Shown: in pieces, positions 23,409-23,704 of the stretch | Layout of the letters: the number at the start of each line of letters is the position of its first letter | How positions within the stretch are numbered: the stretch's first letter is position 1 | DNA from: a bacterium | GTDB taxonomy: Bacteria > UBA9089 > JASEIO01 | Direction: 5' to 3' | Assembly: GCA_030017475.1 (NCBI GenBank) | Contig: JASEIO010000024.1 | Span: 1 to 23,704, forward strand | Length of the DNA stretch: 23,704 bases | Translations under genes and position numbers: made by a program | Notes under the pieces: model-generated | Told to the model about the DNA's origin: nothing | Seen by the model: the letters and a program-made list of their open reading frames with translations, nothing else | Databases searched by the model: none

Positions 23409-23704
23409 GTGTCAAATATATTAGAGGTAAAAGATCTTAAGACATATTTTTATACTGAGCAGGGGGTAGTTAAGGCAGTTGATGGAGTGAGTTTTGTCTT
23501 AAGGGAGGGAGAGGTATTAGGAATAGTTGGTGAATCTGGATGCGGAAAATCGGTTACTGCCTTATCCATTATGGGACTTGTTCCATTTCCTGGTAACATT
23601 ATTGAAGGGGATATATATTTTCAAGGTAAAAATTTGTTAAGATTAAAAAAAGGAGAGATGAAAAGAATTAGAGGAAATGAGATATCAATGGTTTTTCAAG
23701 AGAC
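23409..23704 (+). CDS. Oligopeptide/dipeptide ABC transporter ATPase, OppD/DppD type (3' partial)
   Basis: The frame is open from GTG 23409 to the window end (98 full codons). It starts MSNILEVKDLKTYFYTEQGVV, then KAVDGVSFVLREGEVLGIVG, the Walker A GESGCGKSVT at about residues 41-50, and the Q-loop MVFQE at the cut end. The SVTALSIMGLVP segment and the YFxxxxGVVKAVDGVSF opening are typical of OppD/DppD, the first of the two ATPases in peptide import systems of the inner membrane. The in-frame GTG is chosen because the overlapping ATG (23408) frame stops after five codons. Permease and binding-protein genes are not in the window. The rest of the gene, including signature and Walker B motifs, lies beyond it. 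Confidence 0.92.
   Translation, partial: MSNILEVKDLKTYFYTEQGVVKAVDGVSFVLREGEVLGIVGESGCGKSVTALSIMGLVPFPGNIIEGDIYFQGKNLLRLKKGEMKRIRGNEISMVFQE

Overview
The window is a gene-dense, AT-rich bacterial chromosome segment. It holds a canonical ribosomal-protein operon end, a housekeeping operon built around ileS, and a secretion-related gene pair on the opposite strand. No tRNA, rRNA, CRISPR array, transposase or phage gene was seen. The organism is bacterial (bacterial-type secY, adk, infA, rpoA, full-length bacterial IleRS). It is probably diderm, because it carries a PorV/PorQ-like outer-membrane barrel, a PilT retraction ATPase and an Lgt/LspA pair. The outer-membrane barrel next to a secreted protein with a type IX-like C-terminal domain, and the 'AACCACAGA...CACAGA' intergenic repeats, recall uncultivated candidate phyla more than a well-studied group. 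I cannot place it from sequence alone.

Region 1 (1-7572, +) is the spc and alpha operons in classical order: rplR (5'-truncated), rpsE, rpmD, rplO, secY, adk, map, infA, rpmJ, rpsM, rpsK, rpsD, rpoA, rplQ. Most junctions overlap or are very short. The clearest exceptions are a 91-nt gap before rpsE and a structured 73-nt leader before rpsM, which contains a perfect 10-bp hairpin and a competing upstream arm. rpsE carries a three-unit 18-bp tandem repeat that lengthens the acidic N-terminus of S5. rpsD, rpmJ and adk are all the zinc-binding, cysteine-rich versions.

Region 2 (7584-10468, +) has a pilT-like gene closely appended to the ribosomal operon, then a long imperfect inverted repeat, then a B12-binding/radical SAM protein of unknown function.

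Region 3 (10536-19183, +) runs yggS, proC, yggT, ileS, a dksA/traR-like gene, lspA, lgt, a small unknown membrane protein gene, rluD, and a PHP-domain endonuclease Q homologue. Spacing is tight throughout. It joins PLP and proline metabolism, isoleucine charging, lipoprotein maturation (Lgt then LspA), rRNA pseudouridylation and repair of deaminated DNA.

Region 4 (23205-19180, -) is a two-gene unit: a 1033-residue secreted multidomain protein (calcium-binding-like Asp loops, three tandem ~110-residue Ig/FN3-like repeats, one FN3, a C-terminal sorting/FlgD-like domain), followed 9 nt later by a PorV/PorQ-family barrel. A good candidate promoter lies upstream. Divergent from it at the right edge is the start of an oligopeptide/dipeptide ABC transporter ATPase gene, cut by the window end.

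Most of the window is ordinary, well-conserved gene content. The best candidates for something undescribed are the rpsM leader with mutually exclusive helices, the S5 N-terminal repeat expansion with its unusual upstream gap, and the PorV plus sorting-domain pair.
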